From: G965207345 sp965207345
Lineage (GTDB): Bacteria > Pseudomonadota > Gammaproteobacteria > PS1 > Pseudothioglobaceae
Direction: 5' to 3'
Assembly: GCA_965207345.1 (NCBI GenBank)
Contig: OZ242280.1
Span: forward strand, 1,422,648-1,486,647
Length of the DNA: 64,000 nt
The notes under the pieces are model-generated. The model was given only the letters and a program-made list of their open reading frames with translations, ran no database searches and had not been told where the DNA came from. Made by a program: the position numbers and the translations under genes. Below are positions 39,501-48,817 of this stretch, in pieces. Position 1 is the stretch's first letter. Each line of letters begins with the position of its first letter.

Positions 39501-41417
39501 TTAATTATCAGCATGAATCTTTGCTAAATACTGTTTTTCCGTAAGTAAATTAATGCCATATTTTTTAGCTTTAGCAAGCTTAGTTTGCCCGAGTGCTTCG
39601 CCAAGAACTAAATAATCAATATTACTACTAATACTCGCTTTAACATGAATGCCAAGTGCTTTGGCTTCTTTTATCATTTGCGCCCTTGTAAAGTGCATTT
39701 TGCCACTAAAAACTAAATTTTTACCGCTTAGTGGATGCAAGGAATTATTTATTTGCTTCTTAGTGCTCTTAATTAAATTAAAAGCTTGAGAATTTGTATC
39801 AATAAACATCAGCTTCTTAAATTCTGATTTAATGTCCGTTAAACCGCTAATAATATTTTCTGCTGTGCGTTTTGCAAAACCATCAATTTTTATAATATCA
39901 TCAACATCTAAATTAAAAATATCATCTAATTTATAATATTTAAGCAGGCGCTCACTATTTCCTAAACCCAAATTATTAATGCCAAATGCTGCTAAAAAAC
40001 GCCAATCTTCTATTGCACTTAAGCGCGATTTTTTTAGTTCTGCAAGTAAGTTATGCGTGGTTTTTGCGCCAAAACCTAAATGTAATAATCTCTCTGCATT
40101 TTGTTTGTAAATTTCACTTAAAAGGCAAATACCACTTTCATACAAACGTTTAATAGTTGCATAACCGAAACCATCGTTATTATCTAGTGTTTTAAAGAAA
40201 AATACGAGGCGCAAGATGCATTGTAAGGGACAATTGTTATGATTAGAGCATATTAAAAAATCTGCAGACCAAATAAGATGCTGCCCACAACTTGGACAAT
40301 ACGTTGGTATTTGTGCCTTACTAGCCCTTAGAACACGCACTATTTTTGGGATAACTAGCCCACTACGCGTGAGCTCAATAATGCTTGCGCGCCCTAATTT
40401 TTGAGTGCGAATATAACCATAGTGATAAGCACTTGCTCTACTAAGCGTTGCACCACTTAAAAAAATGGGCTCTAATTTTAATACAGGGGTTATTTTCCCT
40501 GTGCGCCCTACCTGTGCAATGACATCTAGCACTTTGACTTGTGCCTTTTCTTTATTTTCTTTAAAAGCAATCTGCCAACGATGAAATTTACGATTTGAAC
40601 CCATATGTGTTTTAATTTCTTCATTTACAACCGAAAGCACCACGCCATCCATATTAAAATCAAGCGTGCTTAAAGTTTCATCAACAATAGAGACAAAATT
40701 TTCTTTAAGTCTAGCAATTGGACCTTGCCAATTTGGTAGTAGCGAGAATGGCACAAAAACAGCAGCTTTATCTAAAATTGCTTTTTTTACTAATTTATCC
40801 AAAGATTTTTCTTTGATAATGCTTGCCTGAAAATTGCGTGCGTGCTCAAAATGTCCAGCTAAATATTGAGCAAAATAAGATTTTTTGACGACAATTTCAC
40901 CCGCGCCCAAACCGCGCATACCATCTTTAAATATATTCAACCCACGCATGAAGACACGACTAATATCACTACCTCTTAACCCATCTCCACGCGTATATAA
41001 ATGCACGCCATCATCAAAACCAGCAAAACCATCTAACTTCGGTGTCACCTCAATGAGAATATCCAAAACTTTATAATTAAGGGCAAGTGCTGATTTTTCC
41101 ACACGCTCAAACCATTTAAGCATTTCCACCCATAAATATGCCTTATCAATAGAGAGCATCGGCTTTGGCAACGGAATTTTATCCCCTGAAAAACCAATGC
41201 CCTCATCTTCAACTTCTGTTAAGAGTCGATGATGCGGTAGACGCTCTTCAAGCGCATTTAGGTAAATAAAATCATAATCTTCATCAGGGATAATTGGTTC
41301 ACCTAGACGATATTTTTGATTTGCTAGCAGGCAAAATTCAGCCAGTTCATCATCGGATAATTCAGCAACTAAAATACGCTTATTTATAATATTATCAAGC
41401 AGAAACTCACTGAGCAT
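39501..41417 (-). CDS. ligA: NAD-dependent DNA ligase LigA, divergent
   Basis: A 638-residue LigA with all domains: Ia and adenylation domain (K127-L-D-G nucleophile motif, TRGDG at 142-146, R194, K286), OB fold, a four-cysteine zinc finger (C374, C377, C390, C396), helix-hairpin-helix repeats and a C-terminal BRCT (about 565-638). It is about 30 residues shorter than E. coli LigA. Two usually invariant positions differ: E. coli E113 aligns with T125, and K290 of motif IV (DGVVIKV) aligns with S262 in DGVVLSV. It overlaps the bamC stop by 11 bp. Either this is the cell's only ligase with a relaxed active site, or another exists elsewhere. Confidence 0.85.
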   Translation of the reverse strand: MLSEFLLDNIINKRILVAELSDDELAEFCLLANQKYRLGEPIIPDEDYDFIYLNALEERLPHHRLLTEVEDEGIGFSGDKIPLPKPMLSIDKAYLWVEMLKWFERVEKSALALNYKVLDILIEVTPKLDGFAGFDDGVHLYTRGDGLRGSDISRVFMRGLNIFKDGMRGLGAGEIVVKKSYFAQYLAGHFEHARNFQASIIKEKSLDKLVKKAILDKAAVFVPFSLLPNWQGPIARLKENFVSIVDETLSTLDFNMDGVVLSVVNEEIKTHMGSNRKFHRWQIAFKENKEKAQVKVLDVIAQVGRTGKITPVLKLEPIFLSGATLSRASAYHYGYIRTQKLGRASIIELTRSGLVIPKIVRVLRASKAQIPTYCPSCGQHLIWSADFLICSNHNNCPLQCILRLVFFFKTLDNNDGFGYATIKRLYESGICLLSEIYKQNAERLLHLGFGAKTTHNLLAELKKSRLSAIEDWRFLAAFGINNLGLGNSERLLKYYKLDDIFNLDVDDIIKIDGFAKRTAENIISGLTDIKSEFKKLMFIDTNSQAFNLIKSTKKQINNSLHPLSGKNLVFSGKMHFTRAQMIKEAKALGIHVKASISSNIDYLVLGEALGQTKLAKAKKYGINLLTEKQYLAKIHADN

Positions 41418-42513
41418 TTTTGCCGGTTAATTGATGAGCAAGTTTGGTTAAAAATTCCTGATTAAAGTGAATAATTTGAGCTTGATTTGCACCTGATAAT
41501 TCGTTAAGCGATACTTCGGTCACATCATGACTAGTTTGGCGCACTAAAATTTGAAAAGTATGCACACTAGATGTATCAAATAAACGTGCAAACCAGCCTT
41601 TCTTTTTATTAGCGATATTAGCACCAACATAGAAAGTACCTTCTTGTAAATCTTTATCTTCGACATCAATATTTAAACTATCAAGCGCCCAGCTAACATA
41701 GCGCCAAACCTCTTCTTTATTTTGTTTAAAATTTAGTGCAACAACACCATCTGACTTAGTAATAAGATCAACTTTTAATGCTAAATCTTCCCTTGCAGTA
41801 TCAATTTTAGATCTAGCCTTAATTTCATCACTACCCAAATACATCATTAGGCGATAAAGCATTTCTGTTTCCTGTTCAATATCTCTTTCTCTAAGCCTCC
41901 AAATTGTATTTTCACTTTCAGTTGCTTTGGACTCAGTAAGTAATTCTTCAAGCGTATTAATAGTTAAATAAATAGCGCTAAAATCAGTGCTAATTGGTTC
42001 AAGACGTATGCGATATTTATCTACTATTGGTAAAACATAATTTGTTTTTAAAAACTTTTGCAAACTAGCACGTACAACATTGAGCTGTTTTTCTGGGACT
42101 TTAATGGTGCGTTTTAGATAATTCGTGGTCATGATACCAATCTTAGGCTTAGAATCTTCAATAACAAAACCAGATTGCTTAAAAAATCCCTCAACTGCAG
42201 CCCAAGCAGTGTCCACAGGTTCACTAATAATGAGATAACGTCTATCGCCACTTTTTTTTACTTGTAAATTTTTGGGTGCAATTGCTACACTTTTTGCGCT
42301 ATTTTTCTGAATAAGTGCTGCAATATCAATATCGGTTTTTGTTTCAGGCAAGCTCAAATCTGGCGGCACAGAGAGTGATGCAACGCTACCATCTGATTCA
42401 TAATCAAAAACTTTTTTACCTCCCACTTTTTTAACAGTAGAAGAACAAGCATTTAGTGCGCTAAATAAAAAAATGATGAGTAAAGAATACAATAAATATT
42501 TTAACTTTTTCAT
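41407..42513 (-). CDS. bamC: Outer-membrane assembly lipoprotein BamC (NlpB)
   Basis: A 368-residue lipoprotein with a type II signal: MKKLKYLLYSLLIIFLFSALNAC, lipobox LNAC. I chose this ATG rather than the one five codons upstream because it gives a standard signal. The body has the two helix-grip domains of BamC, with the N-terminal unstructured region that binds BamD (PPDLSLPETKTDIDIAALIQ). The dapA-bamC order matches E. coli. BamC helps the BamA complex insert beta-barrel proteins. Confidence 0.86.
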   Translation of the reverse strand: MKKLKYLLYSLLIIFLFSALNACSSTVKKVGGKKVFDYESDGSVASLSVPPDLSLPETKTDIDIAALIQKNSAKSVAIAPKNLQVKKSGDRRYLIISEPVDTAWAAVEGFFKQSGFVIEDSKPKIGIMTTNYLKRTIKVPEKQLNVVRASLQKFLKTNYVLPIVDKYRIRLEPISTDFSAIYLTINTLEELLTESKATESENTIWRLRERDIEQETEMLYRLMMYLGSDEIKARSKIDTAREDLALKVDLITKSDGVVALNFKQNKEEVWRYVSWALDSLNIDVEDKDLQEGTFYVGANIANKKKGWFARLFDTSSVHTFQILVRQTSHDVTEVSLNELSGANQAQIIHFNQEFLTKLAHQLTGKNAQ

Positions 42514-42673
42514 ATTCCCCAAAAACATTTTAAAAAAATCTTTTAAAAAAACTCTTCTTTATAAAACGCATAAACAGAGATTTTATACCAAAGCGAACTA
42601 TCCATTTAATAATTTGGACTATCATAAATTTAGTGTTAAACCTATATCACAATTCATTTTATCCACCTTACAA

Positions 42674-43570
42674 TTAATTTTGCAATAAACCTAATTGCAA
42701 CAAATCTTGATGAATAATATCTTGATATTCTGCGGACAAAATGGTTAGCGGTAGACGAATAGCTGGGCTACACTTTCTCATTGTGTGTAATGCCCATTTT
42801 ACTGGAATTGGGTTAGATTGAGTAAATAAATGCGCGTGTAAGTTTTCTAGCGTCTGATTGATTCTTTTTGCCGCCAATTTTTTGCCTGCTAAGGCAAAAT
42901 CATAAAGTGCGCTGATTTTATCAGGCACAATATTTGCACTAACTGAAATGCCACCATCACCACCCAATAAAATAAAATCAAGAGCTGTCATGTCATCACC
43001 GCTATAAAGCAAAAAATCCTCGGGACGACGTGCAATGAGTGCCTTAGCAATGGCTAAATCGCCCGTTGCATCTTTAATGCCAATAATATTATTTATCTGT
43101 GCTAGTTTTAGTGTTGTTTCTGTTTTTAAACTAACAGCTGTGCGCCCGGGCACGTCATAGAGGATTTGAGGGACATTAACTGCCTCTGCAATCATTTTAT
43201 AATGCTGATACAATCCTTCTTGCGTGGGCTTATTGTAATAAGGTGTAACAAGCAAACACGCATCAGCGCCCACTTTCTTAGCATAAGCAGTTAGCTCAAT
43301 TGCCTCAGCAGTAGCATTTGCACCTGTGCCAGCAATAACTGGGATACGCCCATTTGCAAAATGCACTATTTCTTCTAACACCTGAAAGTGCTCAGCTTGA
43401 CTAAGTGTTGCTGACTCTCCTGTTGTGCCAACTGCAACGATAGCACGCGTATTATTGCTAATATGGAAATAAACCAGTGCTTCCAGTGCCTCATAATCCA
43501 CCTCATTTGACACCATTTTCATCGGTGTGATAAGAGCAACAATGGCACCCTTTAAGTGGTGAATATCCAT
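42674..43570 (-). CDS. dapA: 4-hydroxy-tetrahydrodipicolinate synthase
   Basis: A 298-residue class I aldolase of the lysine and meso-DAP pathway. The ATG at 43570 (MDIHHLKGAIVALITP) was chosen because the frame's upstream extension is not conserved. AVGTTGESATLS (about 40-51), the catalytic tyrosine in LLVTPYYNKPTQEG, and the Schiff-base lysine in GIKDATGDL are present. It condenses pyruvate with aspartate semialdehyde from the lysC route. dapE is also in this window. Confidence 0.95.
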   Translation of the reverse strand: MDIHHLKGAIVALITPMKMVSNEVDYEALEALVYFHISNNTRAIVAVGTTGESATLSQAEHFQVLEEIVHFANGRIPVIAGTGANATAEAIELTAYAKKVGADACLLVTPYYNKPTQEGLYQHYKMIAEAVNVPQILYDVPGRTAVSLKTETTLKLAQINNIIGIKDATGDLAIAKALIARRPEDFLLYSGDDMTALDFILLGGDGGISVSANIVPDKISALYDFALAGKKLAAKRINQTLENLHAHLFTQSNPIPVKWALHTMRKCSPAIRLPLTILSAEYQDIIHQDLLQLGLLQN

Positions 43571-43623
43571 AAAAAATCTCAAATAAAAAGTAATTTTACC
43601 GAATCTTACTATTAGAAACAAAC

Positions 43624-44160
43624 TTAATCAGAACCTTCAATAAAGTTTAGATCTATTTGCACATTGATATTACTTAGTAATTCCAATAATTTAGGCACAG
43701 CAAGGAAAATTGCACTTAGACAAACACTAATTGCATCGGGTTTACCAGGTAAGTTTATAATCGCAGTTTTACCACGAGTACCTGCTGTTTGACGTGACAA
43801 AATTGCAGTCGGCACTTCTTGCATTGAAACGCGGCGCATATGCTCACCAAAACCTGCCAAAATTCGCTCACATACTGAAACAGTTGCCTCAGGTGTTACA
43901 TCATGTGCAGCAGGACCAGTGCCACCTGTTGTAAAAACTAAATCACACCCTGCATCACAAAGGTAAATTAAAGACTGTGCAATGGAATTTTTATCATCAG
44001 GGGTCAGTTGCATAATAACATCATGTGGTGATAAAACAGCTCGCTCAAGCCAATTTTTAATCGCAGGCCCGCTAATATCTTGATATACACCAGCAGATGC
44101 CCTATCTGAAACAGTAAGTATGCCGGCTTTAATACGTGTGTGTTTTAAAATATTTTTCAC
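43624..44160 (-). CDS. mog: Molybdopterin adenylyltransferase
   Basis: A 178-residue MogA/MoaB-fold protein: GILTVSDRASAGVYQDISGP at the start, the FTTGGTGPAAHDVTPEA loop (about 79-95) and the RGKTAIINLPGKPDA motif. It adenylates molybdopterin before molybdenum insertion. No other moa or moe gene is seen nearby. It lies upstream of dapA in the same direction with a 53-bp gap. Confidence 0.88.
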   Translation of the reverse strand: MKNILKHTRIKAGILTVSDRASAGVYQDISGPAIKNWLERAVLSPHDVIMQLTPDDKNSIAQSLIYLCDAGCDLVFTTGGTGPAAHDVTPEATVSVCERILAGFGEHMRRVSMQEVPTAILSRQTAGTRGKTAIINLPGKPDAISVCLSAIFLAVPKLLELLSNINVQIDLNFIEGSD

Positions 44161-44292
44161 GGTGTTTTTTAGTATAGTTAAAAAATTAAAATAAGCAATA
44201 TAATCTCTTGTGTTATTTTTAGCAAAAATTTAATTTCTTTTTAGAGGTAACTTAAATACAGCATATCACTTGCAATTTAGTTGTGTTAAATA

Positions 44293-44484
44293 TCAGTCAG
44301 TTTCTATGACATCTGTAAAATCATAATCCAAAATCTCAAATATTTCATCATCACCATCGCTTATTTTCTCCTCTGTCTCTATATCATACAAAGAAGCAAC
44401 TAATTTACTTTCTAATTCTTCAGCCGTTAAGGTGGATAAAAAACTAGCCTTTATTAACAACTGGTATTGTTTTTGTTGTTTCAT
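44293..44484 (-). CDS. Small acidic protein coupled to HNH nuclease
   Basis: A 63-residue protein, strongly acidic in its second half (DGDDEIFEILDYDFTDVIETD). Its ATG overlaps the stop of the upstream nuclease (TAATG), so the two are probably made together. I do not recognise a family. A regulatory or inhibitory partner of the nuclease is a guess from context. Confidence 0.5.
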   Translation of the reverse strand: MKQQKQYQLLIKASFLSTLTAEELESKLVASLYDIETEEKISDGDDEIFEILDYDFTDVIETD

Positions 44485-45155
44485 TAGCTTTCTTCAAAAA
44501 TAAATTTCTTATGATATAACAAAAATGCTTCTCTACCTTGTGTTTTTAATTTTGGTATAAACTGCCTGTGTTTAATGCCTATTTTATTAAAATTTTTTTC
44601 AAGTTTTTTTGATAATAAAATCCTTTTATCATGCGTAAAAGCAATTAAGCCAATATCTTTATCAAATAATTTATCAAACAATGGTGAAAGTAAAATACCA
44701 TTTTTAGGATTAAGTTTTTCCTCATCATTACTATGTGACCAGGGTTTTATGTGTGCTGCTATTAATAATTTCTGGTTATTAATCCCAGTAATGGGGCAAG
44801 TTTTATTAAACTCTTTCAATAAATTATTTCTAAATTGACCTTGTCCTATTCTAGCTTTACTTTTAATAATTTTTTCGGTTGGTATTTTAGGCTTAAATTC
44901 TATTTTTTTATCATTATTGTAAACAAAGCAACCTAAATCACTTTTTTCCATATTTTCCACAAAACTTGTTAAAGAATAAACACCTAATCCAATTCTCTTA
45001 AATCTACTATCCCTCTGTACTCTTTCTTGAATGGTATTATCTGGCGTTAATCCTGTTTTCTTCCTATATTTTTCAATATTTTGATAAATTAATTTTAATG
45101 GTGCATATCTGCCATTATCAATCATCACTTTTTCTATAGCCTCTGAATAAGTCAA
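44484..45155 (-). CDS. HNH endonuclease with N-terminal winged-helix (HARE-HTH-like) domain
   Basis: A 223-residue protein. The first 60 residues (MTYSEAIEKVMIDNGRYAPLKLIYQNIEKY, ending RIGLGVYSL) look like a HARE-HTH-type winged helix. The C-terminal half has an HNH_2-type nuclease signature: FNKTCPITGINNQKLLIAAHIKPWSHSN, then NPKNGILLSPLFDKLFD, with the catalytic His in AAHI and the Asn of NGI. Similar enzymes cut modified or foreign DNA. It is adjacent to trmD but with no functional tie and may be an acquired defence gene. Confidence 0.75.
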   Translation of the reverse strand: MTYSEAIEKVMIDNGRYAPLKLIYQNIEKYRKKTGLTPDNTIQERVQRDSRFKRIGLGVYSLTSFVENMEKSDLGCFVYNNDKKIEFKPKIPTEKIIKSKARIGQGQFRNNLLKEFNKTCPITGINNQKLLIAAHIKPWSHSNDEEKLNPKNGILLSPLFDKLFDKDIGLIAFTHDKRILLSKKLEKNFNKIGIKHRQFIPKLKTQGREAFLLYHKKFIFEES

Positions 45156-45246
45156 AATTTCACTCCATGGCGTTTTTACTCAGTAACAAAACGCGAGTTA
45201 TGAATGGCATAAATCTAATATTCGCCACTTTGATAAATCTAAATTA

Positions 45247-45942
45247 TTATATTTCATTAAAATTTTTAAGTAAATCAGGACGTTTACGCTTACTATTTTC
45301 TAAAGATTTTTGCTGCTTATACTGTTTGATTGCATGCGCATCGCCAGAAAGTAAAATGTCTGGAACTGTATCACCATCAATTTCTCTAGGGCGCGTATAA
45401 AGTGGTGCTTCTAATAAACCGCCAAGTGCTTTGCTAAAAGATTCATTTTTAGAATCTTCGCTGCCAAGCGTGCCTGTTATTTTACGGCTAATTGCGTCAA
45501 TAAGTGCCATTGCAACAATCTCACCACCGCTTAAAATAAAATCACCAATGGATATTTCCATATCAACATTGCGCGTAATAACACGCTCATCAACACCTTG
45601 ATAACGTCCGCACAATAAGGTTAAGTATTTCTCCATACTAAGTGTATGAATTAAATCTTGCCCAAGCGGTTTTCCTTGTGGTGAAAGATAAATCACTTTA
45701 TTTTTAGGGCGCACTAATTTAATTTTACTAAGACAAGCACGAATAGGTGCTACTTGCATTACCATGCCTGCACCACCGCCATAAGGTTTATCATCAATAT
45801 TATTATTTTTATGACTACTAAAATCTCTTAATTGCCAAATTTTTAAATGAATTATTTTACGAGCAATAGCGCGTGCCACTACACCTTCTTTTTTAATCGC
45901 ATCAAACATTTTCGGGAAAATGGTGATAATATCAAAGTGCAT
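45247..45942 (-). CDS. trmD: tRNA (guanine37-N1)-methyltransferase
   Basis: A 231-residue SPOUT methyltransferase. MHFDIITIFPKMFDAI begins the protein; the knot contains CGRYQGVDERVI and IGDFILSGGE, both TrmD hallmarks; and NESF, PLYTRP and DGDTVPDILLSGDH-like motifs follow (the last ends GDAH). It prevents frameshifting at G37-containing tRNAs. It stands alone here instead of in the usual rpsP-rimM-trmD-rplS operon. Confidence 0.95.
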   Translation of the reverse strand: MHFDIITIFPKMFDAIKKEGVVARAIARKIIHLKIWQLRDFSSHKNNNIDDKPYGGGAGMVMQVAPIRACLSKIKLVRPKNKVIYLSPQGKPLGQDLIHTLSMEKYLTLLCGRYQGVDERVITRNVDMEISIGDFILSGGEIVAMALIDAISRKITGTLGSEDSKNESFSKALGGLLEAPLYTRPREIDGDTVPDILLSGDAHAIKQYKQQKSLENSKRKRPDLLKNFNEI

Positions 45943-46001
45943 TTTTTTATTTATGCCAGCTAATTATTTTTATATATATTTTATCTGAAATGACATATTT
46001 T

Positions 46002-47129
46002 TCATGCAAAAATACGCCTTAGAATATAATAATAAATATCGGTTAGTTTTTCTAAATCATCAAGACTAGCGCATTCATTAATTTGGTGAATAGTTGCATT
46101 TAAAGGTCCTAGCTCCACCACCTCGCTGCCATAAGGTGCAATGAAGCGTCCATCAGAAGTTCCGCCAGCAGTTGAAAGTTTTGTTTGAATACCTGTAATC
46201 TTTTTAATAGCCTCGCTACAAATGTTTGTTAAGTGCCCTGTCTTTGTTAAAAAAGGAGCGCCAGAGTGCTGCCAATCTAGCGCATAATTTAGCTGATAAT
46301 TATCTAATATTTTCAGCACTTGTTGTTTAAGTTTTTCCTCTGTTTGTATGCTGGCATAGCGAAAATTAAAGTGTACCAAAAGCTCACTTGGTATCACATT
46401 TACAGCGCCTGCGCCTGCTTGAATGCTAGCAATTTGAAAACTTGTGGGCGCAAAATATTTATCACCCTCATCCCATATTTTATGGGCTAATTCCTCAAGT
46501 GCACAAAGCGCTTTATGAATTGGATTATCTGCCAGGTGTGGATAAGCAATATGCCCTTGTTTGCCGAAAATTTTAAGTGCACCGCTAAGTGATCCGCGCC
46601 TGCCATTTTTGATAGTATCACCAAGTTTCCTCCCAGAGGAAGGCTCACCTAGCAAACAATAATTAATGTTGATATTTTTTTCTGCTAAATGTGCCATCAC
46701 ACGCTTTGTGCCATCTATTGCACTACCTTCTTCATCAGAGGTAATGAGCAAACCTATGCTGCCTTTATAGTTAGTATATTGGGTATCAAATCTCTCAAGT
46801 GCTACCACCATAGCAGCGATAGAGCCTTTCATATCAGCAACGCCTCTTCCATAGAGTTTACCGTCTCTAATAGCAGGTTTAAAGGGTGGGCTTTGCCATA
46901 AACTTAAATCCCCGGGAGGTACAACATCAGTGTGCCCTGCAAAAACAAAAAGCGGTGCAGTGCTTCCACGCCACGCCCAAAAATTATCTACTTCGTTAAA
47001 TTTAAGTTTTTCAATGTTAAAGCCCATTTTTAGAAGGCGGGCTATAATTAAATCTTGTGCACCATTATCATTTGGCGTAATAGAATTAATACGCACTAAA
47101 TCTTTGGCAAGTTGGATAGTTTTACTCAT
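46002..47129 (-). CDS. dapE: Succinyl-diaminopimelate desuccinylase
   Basis: A 375-residue M20-family metallohydrolase that releases LL-diaminopimelate for lysine and peptidoglycan. The metal motifs are FAGHTDVVPPG (about 63-73), GVADMKGSIAAMV (Asp ligand), TSDEEGSAIDGT (catalytic Glu) and GEPSS. TAGGTSDGRFIA is a DapE signature. The length is normal. It is the last housekeeping gene before the accessory stretch at 47.1-51.6 kb. Confidence 0.95.
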   Translation of the reverse strand: MSKTIQLAKDLVRINSITPNDNGAQDLIIARLLKMGFNIEKLKFNEVDNFWAWRGSTAPLFVFAGHTDVVPPGDLSLWQSPPFKPAIRDGKLYGRGVADMKGSIAAMVVALERFDTQYTNYKGSIGLLITSDEEGSAIDGTKRVMAHLAEKNININYCLLGEPSSGRKLGDTIKNGRRGSLSGALKIFGKQGHIAYPHLADNPIHKALCALEELAHKIWDEGDKYFAPTSFQIASIQAGAGAVNVIPSELLVHFNFRYASIQTEEKLKQQVLKILDNYQLNYALDWQHSGAPFLTKTGHLTNICSEAIKKITGIQTKLSTAGGTSDGRFIAPYGSEVVELGPLNATIHQINECASLDDLEKLTDIYYYILRRIFA

Positions 47130-47173
47130 AAATTTAATATTTTTATAGTTGTATTTTGCGCGCCTAGTTTAGC

Positions 47174-47406
47174 ACGAATATTATTTTAAAGTAGATGGGC
47201 ATTTTCATAAAATTACCATAGCTATCATCAACCAAGCAGAAGTTGAACCACAGGTTTTATACTCAAAAACAGATATAAATAAAGATGATGAGATATTATC
47301 AAATGATATAATAATAGACAAAGAAGATGATCAGAGCTCTGTAAATTTACTTAATACAACAGATGATACATCTTTAAGAATACATTTAGATAATGCGCAT
47401 ACCTGA
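47174..47406 (+). pseudogene. Start-less gene fragment upstream of GT10 gene
   Basis: A plus-strand frame without a start codon stays open from just after a TAG at about 47171 to the TGA at 47404. It reads like real protein (IINQAEVEPQVLYSKTDINK, then an Asp-rich stretch and LRIHLDNAHT). I interpret it as the 3' end of a gene truncated when dapE became its neighbour. I do not recognise the family. Confidence 0.4.
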
Positions 47407-47524
47407 CAACATAGATAACGATTTAAGAATAGTCTTGCAGACTATGATTGATGAAAATATTAAACTAAGGAAAGTGGTTTTGTCTTTAGAGCCAGAAGTT
47501 AAGAAGATAAGGCAACTTATTTAA
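47393..47524 (+). CDS. Small coiled-coil protein of unknown function
   Basis: A 43-codon ORF (MRIPDNIDNDLRIVLQTMID, then a helical LRKVVLSLEPEVKKIRQLI end). Its ATG overlaps the end of the preceding fragment in another frame, an arrangement typical of coupled genes. It is predicted to be helical throughout. No family recognised; it could be part of the same degraded gene cluster. Confidence 0.35.
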   Translation: MRIPDNIDNDLRIVLQTMIDENIKLRKVVLSLEPEVKKIRQLI

Positions 47525-47626
47525 ATGATGCTAAATAAAATATGTGAAGGATTTAATTTTAAAGTTTTTGTTAGAAAAAATAAAGATTTTTATAATATGC
47601 CCATGTTTAGTTTTAGAGATTCCTAA
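47525..47626 (+). CDS. Very small ORF before the GT10 gene
   Basis: A 33-codon ORF whose ATG follows directly on the stop of the 43-codon ORF and which ends 14 bp before the fucosyltransferase start. It encodes MMLNKICEGFNFKVFVRKNK and a short tail. It may be a remnant of another glycosyltransferase-type gene; no motif supports this. Confidence 0.25.
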   Translation: MMLNKICEGFNFKVFVRKNKDFYNMPMFSFRDS

Positions 47627-47640
47627 ACCAATAAAAATCC

Positions 47641-48654
47641 ATGCTACCGAAGATTTATGTATTAGCATCTAACAAAAAATTATTTCCTCGTTGTGCCCAA
47701 CTACCATATACCACAGTGTATTCAGAACATCATCCTGATATTATTGTTATCCCATCCGGGGATGCCCTCCATCTCAAGATCTTAAAACTGCGTAAACTAT
47801 ACGGCTGGAATCCAGTATTGTTTAGTATGACTATGGAAGAAGGGCTTCCTTACTCTCATTTAGATTTTACGCGCTCTTATAATCCTACCAATAAGCGTAA
47901 TTGTCTATTTAATATCGCTTTCACTTCTCCCTATTTTCCTTATATGTTAAACCGCCAATTACATCCAGATATGCAAGTATGGCACGCAACAAAGAAAACA
48001 AAATTTTGTAATTTTATCTACTCAGATGATCATAATACACAAACACATATACGCAGAAATTTTTGCACTTTGCTAACACAATACCGCCGCGTAGATTGTC
48101 CAGCATCAAGTCTTAATAACATGCCTCGTATAGCAAAATATAGGATAAAAAAAAATGGTAGTAGGGGATATGCTATGAAGGAGAAACGAGATTTCATTGC
48201 ATCTTATAAATTTAGCATCGCCTTTGAACATTCTTCCTGTCCTTATTATCTCACCGAGAAAATATTTGATGCATTCTTAACTGGCAGTATTCCCATTTAT
48301 TGGGGTTGTCCTCAGGTGGCAAAATACTATAACCCAGCAGCATTTATCAATTGTCATGATTATCCATCTTTCTCTGCTGTTGTTGAGAAAGTAAAAGAAA
48401 TTGACAATAACTCCCGCCTTTACAAGCAATACCTAAACGCACCAGCTATTTTAGCAAGCTCTCATCTTTATAATATACAAACAGACATAAAAAAGCAGTG
48501 TCAGACTATGTTTGATGAAGCTTTAGCAAGGCGCGGCAGAAAATCACAACCTTTCACAAATGCATGGCGTTTAGCACAGCTAGTTAGTGTGTATTTGCGT
48601 TTAGAATTTTTGAAAATAATAAAAAAATTAAAAAATAAATTGATTTGTATTTAA
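47641..48654 (+). CDS. GT10-family alpha-(1,3/1,4)-fucosyltransferase
   Basis: A 337-residue soluble glycosyltransferase. The GT10 donor-binding domain is clear: KTKFCNFIYSD, RRNFCTLLTQYRRVDCPASSL and YKFSIAFEHSSCPYYLTEKIFDA followed by GSIPIYWGCPQV (about residues 190-230). Such enzymes transfer fucose or a related sugar from a GDP-sugar to surface glycans, often in LPS or mimicry of host antigens. No sugar-nucleotide genes are near. A basic, helical C-terminus (LEFLKIIKKLKNK) may attach it to the membrane. The upstream small ORFs and debris suggest acquisition. Confidence 0.85.
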   Translation: MLPKIYVLASNKKLFPRCAQLPYTTVYSEHHPDIIVIPSGDALHLKILKLRKLYGWNPVLFSMTMEEGLPYSHLDFTRSYNPTNKRNCLFNIAFTSPYFPYMLNRQLHPDMQVWHATKKTKFCNFIYSDDHNTQTHIRRNFCTLLTQYRRVDCPASSLNNMPRIAKYRIKKNGSRGYAMKEKRDFIASYKFSIAFEHSSCPYYLTEKIFDAFLTGSIPIYWGCPQVAKYYNPAAFINCHDYPSFSAVVEKVKEIDNNSRLYKQYLNAPAILASSHLYNIQTDIKKQCQTMFDEALARRGRKSQPFTNAWRLAQLVSVYLRLEFLKIIKKLKNKLICI

Positions 48655-48817
48655 ATATTGAACTTTATTGCGCTTTGTGCCTTAGTATTACCCGCTTTCT
48701 TTACCGTTTAGCCTTTTGATAGTATTACAATATAATTTGCACATAAGTGGCACGTCGTTTACAAAAAATATTTTTTAAACCCTGCTGGGAAAGCAAAAAG
48801 CTGTATGATAAAAAAAT

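Noticed and set aside
46689..47148. Plus-strand ORFs opposite dapE
   Set aside because: Shadows of a gene with all metal-binding motifs of DapE.
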